Origin: Mycobacterium sp. URHD0025
GTDB taxonomy: Bacteria > Actinomycetota > Actinomycetes > Mycobacteriales > Mycobacteriaceae
Direction: 5' to 3'
Assembly (NCBI RefSeq): GCF_000426065.1
Contig: NZ_AUEQ01000001.1
Location: 62,001 to 126,000, forward strand
Length of the DNA: 64,000 nucleotides
Numbering within the stretch: position 1 is the first letter of the stretch; each line of letters starts with the position of its first letter. The notes beneath the pieces are model-generated. The model was not told the DNA's origin and made no database searches. It saw only the letters and a list, made by a program, of their open reading frames with translations. The position numbers were made by a program, and so were the translations under genes. Shown piece after piece: positions 10,780 through 19,024 of the stretch.

Positions 10780-11256
10780 TCAGGCGCGGTAGGACTGCTG
10801 CTGCGGGCCACGGCCCTGAGAGATCGCGTAGTTCATCGCGCTGTGGACGGTGACGAGCATGGTCTGGTACATGGCTTCTTCGCGTTCGATCTGCTGACGG
10901 AACTCAGCATGTACGGATTCGGCCCGCTTCCTCGCATGCCGCCTCACAGGCAGTCTCATTCGCTTTTCGCCCACATATCCGATGAGCTCATTGCACCTGT
11001 CCGCTTCAGCGGCCAGCTCCTCGTACGGCGCCACCCAGAGGCGATCGCCCGGCCAGCGCGCCCAGAATGCCGACGAGTGCGTATATAACCGTGCGAGGGT
11101 CCGATAGCACACCTTTGTGCCGTTCCAATCGGCTGCAAGGACCGCGGCCGCACTTCCGATCGTCGCTACTAGCCCGACAATCACATAGGGAATGGACCCC
11201 TCAATGAAGGTGCCAAGGTCGAATTCGGTGCCCATGTCATCTGAACCCTTCAGCAA
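10780..11256 (-). CDS. Small membrane protein, paralogue of the upstream gene
   Basis: A 158-residue protein of unknown function with one transmembrane helix (about residues 22-44, PYVIVGLVATIGSAAAVLAA) and a charged cytosolic part. ARWPGDRLWVAPYEELAAEA near residue 66 is clearly related to ARWPADRLDSAPYGELDKEA in the gene just upstream, so the two arose by duplication. An ATG at 11235, one base after the upstream stop, is the alternative start and would give 151 residues; either way the genes are tightly coupled. Their place next to the Esp-like module is suggestive but unproven. Confidence 0.65.
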   Translation of the reverse strand: MLKGSDDMGTEFDLGTFIEGSIPYVIVGLVATIGSAAAVLAADWNGTKVCYRTLARLYTHSSAFWARWPGDRLWVAPYEELAAEADRCNELIGYVGEKRMRLPVRRHARKRAESVHAEFRQQIEREEAMYQTMLVTVHSAMNYAISQGRGPQQQSYRA

Positions 11257-11677
11257 TGGCTGCCTGCCGGTCGCGCACGATGGCTGCGTTCAACGCAGCC
11301 ACCACTGCGCCTGTCCAATGTCGCACGGCGGCAATCTCTTTGGCGCGCTCCTGGCTATTGGGAACCACCAGTTTGCCCTCCTCGAGCAGGAGAAGCATCA
11401 GCCAACACCGTTGCGCTTCCTTGTCCAACTCACCGTAGGGCGCGCTATCCAGCCGGTCAGCGGGCCAGCGGGCACGGAACTGTGCCGATTCCTGCTCCAA
11501 ACGCCGCCAGTAGGCATTCGGCCGGTTCGTATAGAACCACCACCAGAGCCCGCTCGCAGCCACGAGAATCACGGACATCAAGAGGCCTATCGCGACGAAG
11601 CGAGCCAACGCTTCCTCTGGAGTGTCGGGCCAACTGCGTACGGACAGCGGGATGAACATCTCCCCCGGAACCAGCAT
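11237..11677 (-). CDS. Small membrane protein, first of a paralogous pair
   Basis: A 146-residue protein with one transmembrane helix (about residues 27-49, ending in WWWFY) and an ARWPADRLDSAPYGELDKEA segment shared with the downstream paralogue. I do not recognise the family. It is divergent from the EspA-like gene at 11793, with about 115 bp between them. Lengths and topology of the pair fit accessory or immunity-like membrane proteins, but nothing in the sequence shows a biochemical role. Confidence 0.65.
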   Translation of the reverse strand: MLVPGEMFIPLSVRSWPDTPEEALARFVAIGLLMSVILVAASGLWWWFYTNRPNAYWRRLEQESAQFRARWPADRLDSAPYGELDKEAQRCWLMLLLLEEGKLVVPNSQERAKEIAAVRHWTGAVVAALNAAIVRDRQAAIAEGFR

Positions 11678-11792
11678 TGCCGCAGTCTAGCTACGTCGCA
11701 TCGACGGGCACCGTGGCAAGTGCTCAATTTGATGCGCCGAAGCCCGTAAACCCGCTGTTAGGCTTGCGAAGTCGCAGACGAAGAGGGGGCAA

Positions 11793-12683
11793 ATGAGCAA
11801 GCTGGATCACGCCCGATCGGTCATCGAGGTCGCGTTCGCGGGTAAGGGTGCCTCTGAGCACTGGGAAGCGAAGAATAAGGAGAACCCGGTCGAGGCGGCC
11901 GTAGCCCAGGCCGGTCTTGGCGCAGACCTAATCGGTGGCTTGCACATGTTCGGCGAGCTTGGCTCCGAACACTTGCTCAAGAAGTCGCCCACCAACTTCA
12001 GCTCTTACGGTTCTCCGAAACCAACGATCAAAGGGTTCGGGACGCCGATCCTCAGTGCAGCCCTCCTCGCCCTTAATGGGATCCAGTTGACGTGCGGAAT
12101 CGGCGATCCGGAGACCGGCGACCGGTTCACTAAGGGCGCCGACCACTTCAACACGATCGCGGACACTTTGAAGAGCGCGACGCCCACCGAGCAGTGGCAT
12201 GGCAGCGGATCGGATGCCTACGCCGCCCAGAATGATCTGCAGCAGGACCGCGCCGCGAAGATGGCCAAGATCGACGCAGAAGTACAGGACATCATCGCCG
12301 GCCAGGCGGGTCAGCTTGAAAAGACACGTATGGTCCTCGACGTCGCGGCGACCTACCTCACCGTCTGCATCCCGATAGCGATTGTGATCGGGAAGACGCC
12401 ACCGACCGGCCCGGCACAACAGATGGCGTTCGAGGTGAGTGCGGTCGGCATAGCGATGCCCCCGGTGCTCGGCGCGATTGCGACGATGCAATACCTGGCG
12501 ACCGACAATGCACAGAAGTTCCAGAAAGCCGCCAACGCCTACCGAGAGGCCGCCGCTGGCGCGAAGCCCGCCGGGGCGCCACCAGGGTCGATGTCACCAC
12601 CAGACGGCAACACGACTCCCGCCCCGTGGAGCCCCTCCGGTGGCACGTCGACAGGTACTGGAGAGGGATCGATCGATGTCTGA
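11793..12683 (+). CDS. EspA/EspE-like ESX secretion-associated protein
   Basis: A 296-residue protein with the layout of the EspA/EspE family. A helical N-terminal half includes a hydrophobic GTPILSAALLALNGIQL segment (83-99). A WHGSGSD turn (W135), equivalent to the WxG element, precedes the second helix of the hairpin. A hydrophobic helix pair follows (about 183-200 and 212-232), and the last 50 residues are Pro/Gly/Ser-rich. YLATD at 234-238 fits the YxxxD/E type VII secretion pattern. A strong GAGGGGG ribosome site precedes the ATG. It overlaps the next gene by 8 bp. Substrates of ESX-1-type systems are the closest relatives I recognise. Confidence 0.8.
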   Translation: MSKLDHARSVIEVAFAGKGASEHWEAKNKENPVEAAVAQAGLGADLIGGLHMFGELGSEHLLKKSPTNFSSYGSPKPTIKGFGTPILSAALLALNGIQLTCGIGDPETGDRFTKGADHFNTIADTLKSATPTEQWHGSGSDAYAAQNDLQQDRAAKMAKIDAEVQDIIAGQAGQLEKTRMVLDVAATYLTVCIPIAIVIGKTPPTGPAQQMAFEVSAVGIAMPPVLGAIATMQYLATDNAQKFQKAANAYREAAAGAKPAGAPPGSMSPPDGNTTPAPWSPSGGTSTGTGEGSIDV

Positions 12684-12996
12684 CGGCACACTCGGCGTCA
12701 CTGCGCCCCACGTCCGCGAGCTGTCCAACCGACAGCGCACTGCGGCGGGCTACATGAAGGTCGGAGCGACCATCACCGACGGCGTCACCGATTCCATGAT
12801 GGTGAACCACGGCACGATCTGCACTGCCAGCATCATGGCCCTGGCTTTTGCCAACGATGCCCGCGCAGCGGCATGCGAAGCAATGGCATTCGTCTCGCAG
12901 GACATGTCGGAGAAGCTGAACATCTCCGCCACACAGTATGAGCGGACGGATACTCAAGGTGGAGCAGACATCGGCAAGCAGATGCATCCACGGTGA
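12676..12996 (+). CDS. EspC/EspF-like ESX secretion-associated protein
   Basis: A 106-residue protein beginning MSDGTLGVTAPHVRELS, the N-terminal pattern of the EspC/EspF family (V-x-P-x-H/L-x2-L-S). It has two helices around a central turn and a YERTD motif at residues 88-92 that matches the YxxxD secretion signal of type VII substrates. The start lies inside the last codons of the EspA-like gene, so synthesis is coupled. This fits the co-dependent secretion of EspA with EspC and EspE with EspF in ESX-1. Confidence 0.8.
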   Translation: MSDGTLGVTAPHVRELSNRQRTAAGYMKVGATITDGVTDSMMVNHGTICTASIMALAFANDARAAACEAMAFVSQDMSEKLNISATQYERTDTQGGADIGKQMHPR

Positions 12997-13047
12997 CAAT
13001 GCCGACCAGTTATTCGATGGCTGAGCCGGAACAGGTATGACTAACGC

Positions 13048-13638
13048 ATGACGCCTCACGGTTCCGACTGGGACGACGCCGATGACAACGGCCTCGATGC
13101 GTTCGACTTCGGCGCACCTCAGGTCGAGGAAGACGCGTCCGACCTCGACGCGCTGCCGGACTTCCAGGGCGGCCTGGACGTTCACGACGACCACGGCACC
13201 GGTTTGGACGCGGTCCACGACTACGCCAATCACGACGAAGTCGAGGACCACGAGGACGACGGCTTCGGTGCCCTCGACGGCCGGCCTGACGAAGAAGACG
13301 AAGAGCAGATCCCGGTGGTCCAGGCCATCAATCCGCCCGGCACTGTCACCGTCACGGCGTACCTGAACGGGTCAGTCGCCCAGGTGGATCTGGACCCGAA
13401 GGTGACCAGGCTGACCGAGGCTCAGTTGGCAGACGAAATCCGGTTCGTGGCCGGCGTCGCGGCCAAGCGGGCGACGGCAGTGGTGCATGTCGGCGTGGTC
13501 AACATGATGGTCGAGCAGGGGATGGACTTCCAGGAAGCGCGAGACTTCGTCGGAACAAACATGCCGTTCGCGACCCCGGAGCAGGCCGGCGAGGCAGAGC
13601 TCGCACTGATCGCCCGCCACTCCGACCGGGCGCACTGA
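13048..13638 (+). CDS. EspD/EspH-like protein
   Basis: A 196-residue acidic protein. The first 95 residues are highly Asp/Glu-rich with repeated D-x-LDA or FDF motifs. The C-terminal domain carries NPPGTVTVTAYLNGSVAQVD, then LTEAQLADEI. This aligns by eye with EspD of M. tuberculosis (NPPRTVSV..., MSESQLASEI as I recall it). EspD stabilises cellular EspA and EspC and EspH assists EspE/EspF, so this protein is probably the dedicated helper of the two upstream products. The order A-C-D is the same as espACD. It ends 4 bp from a convergent TetR gene. Confidence 0.8.
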   Translation: MTPHGSDWDDADDNGLDAFDFGAPQVEEDASDLDALPDFQGGLDVHDDHGTGLDAVHDYANHDEVEDHEDDGFGALDGRPDEEDEEQIPVVQAINPPGTVTVTAYLNGSVAQVDLDPKVTRLTEAQLADEIRFVAGVAAKRATAVVHVGVVNMMVEQGMDFQEARDFVGTNMPFATPEQAGEAELALIARHSDRAH

Positions 13639-13642
13639 CCGC

Positions 13643-14272
13643 CTACAACTCGGGCAAGCCCAGCTCAGCCGCATCGGCGGTGAGGTAACGGGTGATCGTC
13701 GGGGCCAGCAGCCGCACCACCTCTTCGCCGTCGAGTGTCGCCAGCGGCGGCACCGCCATGACATAGCGCAGCATCGCGGTACCGACCAGATTCGATGCGG
13801 CGAGCATGGCGCGCAACCGGGCCTGCTCGCCACCACCCAGCACGCCTGACACCGCGGCGAGCACGTAATCCTGCATGAACGTTCGAAATGCGACGTGCGC
13901 ATCGGAATTCGATGTTGCCGACTGCAGCATGACCCGCATGCTGGCTGCGGTGTCGGGAGACTCCCACATCTTCAGATAGACGCGGACCATGCGTTCGCCG
14001 ATCTCCTCGGGCGGCCCTTCCAGCGCCGCCACCAACACATCGGGATCGAGAATCAGCCGTAGCGACTCGCGGAACAGGTCGGCTTTCGAGCCGAACAGAT
14101 AGAGCACCATCGACGCGTCGACGTGCGCATCCGCGGCGATGGCGCGGAGCGTCGTCTTCTCATATCCCTCGGCCGCGAAGCGCTGCTTGGCCGCTGCCAG
14201 CACTGCGTCGCGGGACACCGGATCACCCTGACGGCGCCCGCGGCGCGTGGCAGTTTTCCCAGGTGAAGCCAT
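13643..14272 (-). CDS. TetR family transcriptional regulator
   Basis: A 209-residue regulator. The basic N-terminus is followed by an HTH at about residues 22-66 (RDAVLAAAKQRFAAEGYEKT, then LRAIAADAHVDASMVLYLFG). The C-terminal domain resembles the TetR_C type seen in efflux regulators. It is divergent from the permease-like gene at 14373, and a TTTCAA-N6-TTGAAA palindrome sits in the gap 16 bp from its start, so auto-repression and control of the permease operon are likely. Confidence 0.88.
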   Translation of the reverse strand: MASPGKTATRRGRRQGDPVSRDAVLAAAKQRFAAEGYEKTTLRAIAADAHVDASMVLYLFGSKADLFRESLRLILDPDVLVAALEGPPEEIGERMVRVYLKMWESPDTAASMRVMLQSATSNSDAHVAFRTFMQDYVLAAVSGVLGGGEQARLRAMLAASNLVGTAMLRYVMAVPPLATLDGEEVVRLLAPTITRYLTADAAELGLPEL

Positions 14273-14287
14273 GCATCGACACTATCA

Positions 14288-14305
14288 TTTCAATAGGTGT
14301 TGAAA
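14288..14305. promoter_or_regulatory. Palindromic operator for the divergent TetR regulator
   Basis: TTTCAA-TAGGTG-TTGAAA is a perfect 6-bp inverted repeat with a 6-bp spacer, followed by an A-run. It lies between the TetR start (14272) and the permease start (14373). Its size and symmetry are typical of TetR-family operators, and its AT-rich arms stand out in this GC-rich DNA. Confidence 0.7.
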
Positions 14306-14372
14306 AAATACCCGTAGCGGCGTTACCCTCACATCAACCGATTAATTCAACGTCGGATGAAAAGAGGGAACG

Positions 14373-15407
14373 ATGCTCTCGACCCAAGCCCCCGCGCCCG
14401 TCCACCACGCGGCGCCCGAACACCAACCACCCGCCGCTCTGCGCGCTGCGGGCATCGTCACCGTGCTGACCGTCGCGATCGCCATCGTGGCCATCGCCTT
14501 CGCCCTGCCCGCGTCGCGCTCCAAACCGCACGACGTCCCGATCGGCGCCGCGGGACCCCAGGCCGCCACCAGTCAGATCGCCGAACGCCTCGAACAGCAG
14601 GCCCCCGGCGCATTCGCCGTGACCTACTACCCCGGCGAGGAGTCGCTGCGTGAGGCGATCCTCAATCGAAACGTGTACGGCGGCATAGCGTTCGGCCCGC
14701 AGGGGCCGACCCTGCTGACTGCCACCGGAGGCAGCCCGGCCGTCGCGCAACTGCTCACCCAGATCGGCACCGGCATCGCCGCGCATTCCGGGATGGCCCT
14801 TCACACCGAAGACCTCGCGCCACCCACCAGCCAAGATCCGCGCGGCACCGGACTCGCCGCTTCTGCCCTGCCGATCACACTGGCCGGGATGCTGCCGGCC
14901 GTCGCACTGGTGCTGCTGTTGCGACGCGAGGTGTGGACCCGCCTGACCGCCACCATCGTGTTCTCCGCACTCGCCGGCACTACGGTCGCGGCCCTGCTCT
15001 ACTACGTGTTCGGCTCGATCGACTCGAACTTGTGGGGCGTCGCCGCAGGGCTGGCCCTGGGGATCGCCGCCGCGGGACTGTTCATGCTCGGCCTGGGCTC
15101 ACTGTTCGGCAAGGCCGGCCTGGGTCTGGGCGCCGCATTGGCCTTGCTGCTGGGCAACCCGCTGTCGGGTTTGACGTCGGCACCCGAGATGTTGCCGGCC
15201 GGCTGGGGCCAGCTGGGTCAACTGTTGCCGCAGGGTGCCACCGCCACGCTGCTGCGATCCACCGCCTACTTCGGCGGCGCGGGCGCGGACCTGGCGCTCA
15301 TCGTGCTCAGTTGCTGGGTCCTCGCCGGGTTGTCGTTGGTGATCATCGCGGCTTTGCGGCGGCCCGGACGGCCCGCGCCTAGACTGCGACTCCGTGGGAC
15401 TCGATGA
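14373..15407 (+). CDS. ABC-2/YhgE-Pip-like integral membrane protein
   Basis: A 344-residue membrane protein: one helix near the N-terminus (about 27-48), an extracytoplasmic domain of about 120 residues, then five or six helices (about 167-185, 194-215, 222-245, 248-270 and 305-330). This layout resembles ABC-2-type permeases and the YhgE/Pip or DUF3533 group. No partner ATPase lies nearby. Paired with a TetR gene it is probably an inducible exporter or envelope-stress protein. Its last 14 bases overlap the flavohaemoglobin start, so the two genes form an operon. Confidence 0.65.
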   Translation: MLSTQAPAPVHHAAPEHQPPAALRAAGIVTVLTVAIAIVAIAFALPASRSKPHDVPIGAAGPQAATSQIAERLEQQAPGAFAVTYYPGEESLREAILNRNVYGGIAFGPQGPTLLTATGGSPAVAQLLTQIGTGIAAHSGMALHTEDLAPPTSQDPRGTGLAASALPITLAGMLPAVALVLLLRREVWTRLTATIVFSALAGTTVAALLYYVFGSIDSNLWGVAAGLALGIAAAGLFMLGLGSLFGKAGLGLGAALALLLGNPLSGLTSAPEMLPAGWGQLGQLLPQGATATLLRSTAYFGGAGADLALIVLSCWVLAGLSLVIIAALRRPGRPAPRLRLRGTR

Positions 15408-16560
15408 CCGTGAAGCGCTGCAGACACTGCAGAGTGCCGTCGACCCCGAGCAGGGCTCCGCGACGCTGATCCGCAACTTCTACACCCAGTGGTTCGCCAC
15501 CGACCTCTCGGCGCGCGATCTTTTCCCGCCCGACATGACCAGCCAGCGCGATGTGTTCGCCCGCGCTCTGACCTGGCTGTTCGGGGAGCTGATCGCGCAG
15601 CGCGCCGAGGAGCCGGTGGCGTTCCTGGCTCAGCTCGGCCGAGACCACCGCAAATACGGTGTGACGCAGAGCCATTACGACTCCATGCAGGACGCCCTGT
15701 ACAACTCGTTGCACAGCCACCTCGAGTCTGAATGGGACGACCGGTTGGCCGAGGCCACCCGTGACGCAGTGGCCCTGATCATCGGGGTGATGCGGGGGGC
15801 GGCCGACGCCGAGGATTCCCCGGCCTATTGCGACGGCACCGTCATCGAACACCACCGCGTCACCCGCGACGTCTCGGTGATCCGGCTACAACTCGACCAG
15901 GCGCTGTTCTACCACCCCGGCCAGTACGTCACCGTCCAGGTGCCGCAATGGCCGCGCCGGTGGCGCTACCTGAGCCCGGCGGTTCCGTCCGACCGCTCCG
16001 GGGGCATCGAATTCCACGTCCGATCGGTGCCGGGCGGCATGGTGAGCACCGCCATCGTCGCCGAGACCAAGATCGGGGACCGCTGGCGGATGTCCAGCCC
16101 GCACGGCGGGTTGCACGTCGACCGCGACGGTGAGGATGTGCTGATGGTGGCGGGCAGCACGGGTCTGGCCCCGCTGCGAAACATCATCATGGACATGACC
16201 TTGCACGGTGAGAATCCGCGCGTGCACCTGTTCTTCGGCGGCCGCTACCCCTGTGATCTGTACGACCTGAAAACGCTGTGGCACATCGCCTCGACCAACC
16301 CGTGGCTGTCGGTCACCCCGGTGTCCGAGTACAGCACCGATCCGCCCTGGGCCGGTCAGTATCCCGACGTCCAGCCACCGCGCGGCCTGCACGTACGCCA
16401 AAAGGGCACCCTGGCCGAAGTCGTGACCAGGTACGGCAACTGGGGCGATCGGCAGATCCTGATCTGTGGTGGCCCGGACATGGTCACCGCCACCAAAGCC
16501 GCGCTGGTCGAGCGGGGAGCACCGGCCGAACGCATCCAGCACGACCCGCTGACGCGCTGA
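15394..16560 (+). CDS. Type II flavohaemoglobin-like protein (Rv0385 homologue)
   Basis: A 388-residue protein. The N-terminal globin domain (1-140) has proximal His85 in RDHRKYG and Tyr30 in NFY near the B10 position. A ferredoxin-reductase-type module follows, with FAD motif RRWRYLSPA and the nucleotide loop GSTGLAPLRN. Rv0385 next to clpB in M. tuberculosis has the same length and domains, and was reported as a type II flavohaemoglobin that oxidises D-lactate rather than acting as a classic NO dioxygenase. The GTG start lies inside the permease gene, so both share the TetR-controlled promoter. Which activity this copy has is open. Confidence 0.82.
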   Translation: MGLDDREALQTLQSAVDPEQGSATLIRNFYTQWFATDLSARDLFPPDMTSQRDVFARALTWLFGELIAQRAEEPVAFLAQLGRDHRKYGVTQSHYDSMQDALYNSLHSHLESEWDDRLAEATRDAVALIIGVMRGAADAEDSPAYCDGTVIEHHRVTRDVSVIRLQLDQALFYHPGQYVTVQVPQWPRRWRYLSPAVPSDRSGGIEFHVRSVPGGMVSTAIVAETKIGDRWRMSSPHGGLHVDRDGEDVLMVAGSTGLAPLRNIIMDMTLHGENPRVHLFFGGRYPCDLYDLKTLWHIASTNPWLSVTPVSEYSTDPPWAGQYPDVQPPRGLHVRQKGTLAEVVTRYGNWGDRQILICGGPDMVTATKAALVERGAPAERIQHDPLTR

Positions 16561-16578
16561 GGATGCCAGACTGGCGCC

Positions 16579-17481
16579 ATGGCCGCGGTTCACCCAGTCA
16601 CCCTGCATGATCCGTCGTCGTCGCTGACGGCCACCTACGTCCCCACTGCGGGAATGATCTGCACCTCGCTGGCCGACGACGTCGTCGAATACCTCGGCCA
16701 GCGCCGCGGACTGCAGGCCTACCTGACCGACGGCAAGACGATGGGCATCCCGATCCTCTACCCGTGGGCAAATCGCCTGAGCGCCAACGGGTATCGCGTG
16801 GGCGACACCATCGTGAATGTGGCACCCGGGGTCAACGGGGTGCGCGGCGACGCGTACGGGTCACCGATGCACGGTGCGCTGGCCGCCAATCCGGACTGGC
16901 AGGTGATCGAACACACCGAGAACGCGTTGACGGCATCGCTGGGCTGGGACAACGACCCGCGGCTGCTGGTGACGTTTCCGTTCCCGCATCGCTTGACCAT
17001 GGCGGTGACGCTGGCCGACCGCACCCTGACCGTCGCCACCACGGTGGCGGCGACCTCCGAGCAACCGGTGCCGCTGTGTTACGGCTACCACCCATATCTG
17101 ACGATTCCTGATGTGCCGCTCGAGGATTGGCAGTTACGGACGCCCGATATGCGGCATCTGTTCGTGGATGACCGCGGCCTGCCCACCGGCGAATCCGAGG
17201 ACTGGCCGGGTGGGTCGAGACAACTGGGTACCACCGAACTCGACGACGGATTCGATGCCGTCGACGTCGGTGCGGTGTTCACGCTGTCGGGCGGAAGCCG
17301 CCGGGTGGAGGTCGCCTTCGACGCGGGTTACCCCGCCGCGCAGCTGTTCGCTCCGCTCTCCGACAACGTGGTGGGCATCGAGCCGATGGCCGCGCCCACC
17401 GATGCGTTGCGGCGGGGAAACTACCGTTTCGCGGTGCCCGGAACGCCGGAGACAGCCACGTTTTCGATCAAAGTCGGCTAG
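16579..17481 (+). CDS. Aldose 1-epimerase family protein
   Basis: A 300-residue beta-sandwich mutarotase. Family landmarks are PILYPWANRL (residues 58-67), PMHGALA with a catalytic-type His near residue 97, YGYHPYL with a second His near 173, and a late EPMAAPTDALRRG segment carrying the expected Glu. Members interconvert alpha and beta anomers of glucose, galactose or sugar phosphates in the cytosol. It follows the flavohaemoglobin by 18 bp on the same strand and may belong to that operon. It ends 2 bp from a convergent gene. Confidence 0.85.
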   Translation: MAAVHPVTLHDPSSSLTATYVPTAGMICTSLADDVVEYLGQRRGLQAYLTDGKTMGIPILYPWANRLSANGYRVGDTIVNVAPGVNGVRGDAYGSPMHGALAANPDWQVIEHTENALTASLGWDNDPRLLVTFPFPHRLTMAVTLADRTLTVATTVAATSEQPVPLCYGYHPYLTIPDVPLEDWQLRTPDMRHLFVDDRGLPTGESEDWPGGSRQLGTTELDDGFDAVDVGAVFTLSGGSRRVEVAFDAGYPAAQLFAPLSDNVVGIEPMAAPTDALRRGNYRFAVPGTPETATFSIKVG

Positions 17482-17483
17482 GG

Positions 17484-17870
17484 CTAGCTCGGTGACCCCA
17501 TGGTGATGGTGCGCACGCGGTTCCTGGCTTGACCGGCCGCCTCGCTGTCCTGGCTCACGCCCACTACCTGAATCCAGGTTCGGGGGCCGAGCGACAAGCA
17601 CGTGACGAGCACCGACACCCCCGTGCCGTTGAGTTCTCCTGCGCCGGAAACGGATCCGTTGCCGTTGGATGTCACTCTCAGTCCGGTCTCACGGATCGCA
17701 AAATCCGCATCTGTCATGCATTGCGGTTGAGATTTGGCTCGGGTGTCCGAACCCCAGTGCATCGCCGGTGACGGATCCGCCAGTGCCGGTGCGGCAGTGG
17801 CGAGCAGAACCGCACTCGCGGTACCTAACGCAACGCCGACTCCGACGATCCGGGAAATGTTGTGACCCAT
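17484..17870 (-). CDS. Small exported protein with signal peptide
   Basis: A 128-residue protein. MGHNISRIVGVGVALGTAS and a following Ala-rich stretch end in a probable signal peptidase site at APALA-DP (about residue 33); the mature part is about 95 residues with two Cys that could form a disulfide. The ATG at 17870 is chosen because GGAGG lies 6 nt upstream and the signal peptide starts there; a longer frame upstream lacks these signals. I do not recognise the family. It is probably a secreted or periplasmic mycobacterial protein of unknown function. Confidence 0.7.
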   Translation of the reverse strand: MGHNISRIVGVGVALGTASAVLLATAAPALADPSPAMHWGSDTRAKSQPQCMTDADFAIRETGLRVTSNGNGSVSGAGELNGTGVSVLVTCLSLGPRTWIQVVGVSQDSEAAGQARNRVRTITMGSPS

Positions 17871-18013
17871 GATGTCCTCCCCCACATTCGAGCCGCCTCC
17901 ACACAAGCTGCCGGTGCAGTGCGCGGGCGGCTATGTGAATCGTTGCGGGGACGGCACGGGCAGGCACGCGTAGGCGACTACTTCAATTTATGACCTGTGG
18001 TACTCACTTGACT

Positions 18014-18520
18014 CTAGGAGCGGTCAAGAACGCCTTCAGCCACAGGCGGATACGTCGTTCGGTATCCCAATTTGCCGTCGGAAAGCACCCGGAAGCGCTC
18101 ACCCGCGCCCTCCTGGCACTTCTGAAGATCACTGTGCGCATCGAAGTTGGCCACCCGGAACTCGACTTCATCGCCATCGGCCTGGCTCAAGAACACCTGA
18201 CCGTAGCAGGGGACGCTCGGAATCCCTATGGATCCACAACGTTCGCCAAGATGGCATCCGCGGTCGATGGTCAGCGTGATGTCGAAGGCGCGTCCCTCTT
18301 CGCTGTTGGCCGTGCCCTCCCACCGGCCCATCATCGCGGCGACAGGATCCGAGCGCATCGAAGATGTCGACGACGACGAGGCGCTGCTCGCCGAACCGCC
18401 GGGGCTACTGCTGTGATTGACGATGATTGTCACGAGACCGGTGACCGCGGCGGCCCCGACTACGCCAATGGCGGCCCAGGCTTCCTTGGGGATACCTGTC
18501 CGCCTGTCGCTTTCCTCCAT
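18014..18520 (-). CDS. Membrane-anchored protein with small extracytoplasmic domain
   Basis: A 168-residue protein: a short charged N-terminus (MEESDRRTGIPKE), a transmembrane helix at about residues 17-35, a Ser-rich linker (about 38-56), and a C-terminal domain with four Cys that could form two disulfides. The ATG at 18520 is preceded by GGAGG at 8 nt, which decides against the longer frames opening at 18565 and 18547. GRWEGTA opens a likely beta-barrel domain. Similar mycobacterial proteins with a Ser linker and a GxWxG domain exist; the function is unknown. Confidence 0.65.
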   Translation of the reverse strand: MEESDRRTGIPKEAWAAIGVVGAAAVTGLVTIIVNHSSSPGGSASSASSSSTSSMRSDPVAAMMGRWEGTANSEEGRAFDITLTIDRGCHLGERCGSIGIPSVPCYGQVFLSQADGDEVEFRVANFDAHSDLQKCQEGAGERFRVLSDGKLGYRTTYPPVAEGVLDRS

Positions 18521-18637
18521 CGCACGTGCCTCCGATCTGCTGTGCATAGCACCAATGCTGTGCACCGTGATCGTTTACCGCACCGGAGGGGGCAACTAGC
18601 GTAAGCCGCTACCTAAAATTTGCCGACACATCGCAAC

Positions 18638-19024
18638 TTATTGTGAATGCCGCCGCCGGGCCGCGGGCTGCCACAGCACCACCGCTTTGGAGGCCACCGA
18701 CACATCGTGACGCTGGTTGGTGCTGAGTTGTTCGACCTGCTGGGTCAATTCGGAGACCCGAGCCCGCAGCGCGTCGACCTGATTGGTCAGTTCGATGATG
18801 CGCTTGATGCCGGCGAGGTTGACACCCTCGTCCTGCGACAACCTCTGCACCTCGCGGAGCAGGTCGACGTCGCGCTCGGAATAGCGGCGCCCGCCGCCGG
18901 AACTGCGCTGCGGGCTGACCAGGCCGAGCCGGTCGTATGTACGCAAGGTCTGCGCGTGCATACCGGCCAGCTCGGCGGCCACCGAGATCAAAAACGTGCG
19001 AGCTTCCTCTTTCCGCTGGCTCAT
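18638..19024 (-). CDS. hspR: Heat-shock repressor HspR (MerR family)
   Basis: A 128-residue MerR-type regulator. The HTH and wing (residues 13-70) contain [27 protein letters not shown] and RRYSERD; a coiled coil follows (about 85-115, heptad-like [15 protein letters not shown]). HspR binds HAIR boxes with DnaK as co-repressor and shuts off dnaK and clpB. Its ATG overlaps the dnaJ stop in an ATGA, which sets the start at 19024 rather than 19039. It is the last gene of the dnaK operon and so feeds back on its own expression. Confidence 0.96.
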   Translation of the reverse strand: MSQRKEEARTFLISVAAELAGMHAQTLRTYDRLGLVSPQRSSGGGRRYSERDVDLLREVQRLSQDEGVNLAGIKRIIELTNQVDALRARVSELTQQVEQLSTNQRHDVSVASKAVVLWQPAARRRHSQ

